DNA from: Staphylococcus argenteus
GTDB taxonomy: Bacteria > Bacillota > Bacilli > Staphylococcales > Staphylococcaceae
Direction: 5' to 3'
DNA length: 64,000 nucleotides
NCBI RefSeq assembly: GCF_000236925.1
Contig: NC_016941.1
Span: 1,302,001 to 1,366,000 of the forward strand
How positions within the stretch are numbered: position 1 is the first letter of the stretch; every line of letters starts with the position of its first letter. Below, piece by piece: positions 63,386 through 64,000 of this stretch. The notes under the pieces are model-generated. The model ran no database searches. It was not told where the DNA came from and worked only from the letters and a program-made list of their open reading frames with translations. A program made the translations under genes and the position numbers.

Positions 63386-64000
63386 AATACTCACCCCGTT
63401 GTTTCAACAATTTATCTCTTAGCGCGTCACCAGTTAGATTAAAAATTAAAATCGTTGTAGCAATGATGGAAGCAGGTGCAATGAGCATAATTGGATGTGA
63501 TGAAATAAAATCTCTGCCAAGTTGCAACATAGCGCCCCACTCTGGTGTCGGTGGTTGAGCACCTAGACCTATGAAAGATAATGAGCTGATGTATAATATA
63601 ATTTTTCCGAAATCAACCACCATCAAAACGATAATTGACGGCATAATCTTAGGGATTAAGTGTCGTAATAATATCACCCTTGTTGGTACATGAAATAATT
63701 TTGCCATTTTAATGTAAGGTTTGGTAAGCTCGCTATTTACAATACTTCTCGTTAATCTTGTATAATTCATCCATTTTATTATTGTAATTGCAATAACTAA
63801 ATTCCAAATGCTTGGTTGAAAAAAACTTGCTAATGCTATCATGATAATAAATTCCGGTATACTTAATCCGATATCAATAATACGTAATATAATACGCTCT
63901 ACCCATCCTTTTTTATATCCTGCAAGTAATCCGAATGTTATACCGATTATGACGATAGCGAATAATGTTAAGACAGTGATAAATAATGTTGATCGTGCGC
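63372..64000 (-). CDS. nikC: ABC transporter permease, partial (NikC/Opp2C)
   Basis: The minus-strand frame is open from the right edge of the window to the stop at 63372, so the 5' part lies outside. About 209 residues are visible, including membrane helices and the permease EAA-type loop ([25 protein letters not shown]) that contacts the ATPases. [18 protein letters not shown] and the ending [12 protein letters not shown] are typical of DppC/OppC/NikC. An ATG at 63842 is internal, not the start. It is cotranscribed with nikD and nikE; nikB should lie further right. Confidence 0.92.
   Translation of the reverse strand, partial: ARSTLFITVLTLFAIVIIGITFGLLAGYKKGWVERIILRIIDIGLSIPEFIIMIALASFFQPSIWNLVIAITIIKWMNYTRLTRSIVNSELTKPYIKMAKLFHVPTRVILLRHLIPKIMPSIIVLMVVDFGKIILYISSLSFIGLGAQPPTPEWGAMLQLGRDFISSHPIMLIAPASIIATTILIFNLTGDALRDKLLKQRGEYYESH

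Noticed and set aside
63372..63842. A short permease starting at ATG 63842
   Set aside because: The frame continues open to the window edge with permease-like sequence ([15 protein letters not shown]), so this ATG is internal to nikC.

Overview
The window is a low-GC Firmicute chromosome and almost certainly comes from the Staphylococcus aureus complex. The gene order matches a core S. aureus segment: nuc2 - aspartokinase/hom-thrC-thrB - katA - rpmG - rpsN - guaC - lexA/sosA - tkt - sbcDC - mscL - opuD2 - acnA - plsY - parE-parC - alsT - glcT - mprF - msrR - umuC-like - tyrA - trpEGDCFBA - femA-femB - nikCDE. SosA, FemA/FemB, MsrR and a three-unit STAR repeat are staphylococcal signatures. 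Several proteins (ParE, KatA, FemA) carry scattered conservative substitutions against the S. aureus sequences I remember, so a close sister species such as S. argenteus or S. schweitzeri is possible. That is inference from memory and was not computed. I see no prophage, insertion sequence, CRISPR array, rRNA or tRNA.

Layout. 1-2.1 kb: end of a thermonuclease gene, a membrane-anchored NERD-like protein, and an unrecognised protein with a possible nucleotidyltransferase fold. 2.2-7.9 kb: aspartokinase facing the hom-thrC-thrB operon, then a HAD phosphatase. 8.1-11.9 kb: a small unknown gene, an amino-acid permease with a CodY-like site, and katA behind a perfect PerR box. 12-15.1 kb: rpmG and zinc-independent rpsN (both with Zur-type sites), guaC, and a secreted CAP protein that seems to start at ATT. 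15.4-24.4 kb: lexA/sosA, a DUF896 gene, tkt, a UPF0154 gene, a CcdC-like gene and sbcDC. 24.4-30.5 kb: mscL, opuD2, acnA and a thioesterase. 30.8-36.8 kb: a HesB-like protein, the STAR module, plsY and parE-parC. 37-44.2 kb: alsT, glcT, an AI-2E-type permease and mprF. 44.5-50.2 kb: msrA, msrR, a tautomerase, a UmuC-like polymerase, tyrA and an M42 peptidase. 50.2-57 kb: tandem tryptophan T-boxes and the complete trp operon. 57.3-64 kb: femA-femB, a HAD phosphatase, a SWIM protein and the nikE-nikD-nikC transporter genes, with nikC running off the right edge.

Themes. At least four transcription units carry LexA-type GAAC-N4-GTTC sites (lexA/sosA, sbcDC, parE-parC and the UmuC-like polymerase), so the segment is rich in SOS genes. 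Amino-acid supply is regulated in two ways: CodY-like boxes at aspartokinase and the permease, and T-box riboswitches at trp. Metal and oxidative stress control appears as PerR (katA), Zur (rpsN, rpmG) and a possible Fur site (acnA). Cell-envelope genes (plsY, mprF, msrR, femAB) are spread through the right half.

I did not find a wholly new multigene system. The observations most worth a second look are the STAR module, whose three units keep a fixed hairpin geometry with unrelated stem sequences; the ATT-initiated CAP protein; the NERD-like protein; the matched Zur architecture at the two ribosomal protein genes; and a long unexplained hairpin in front of alsT.
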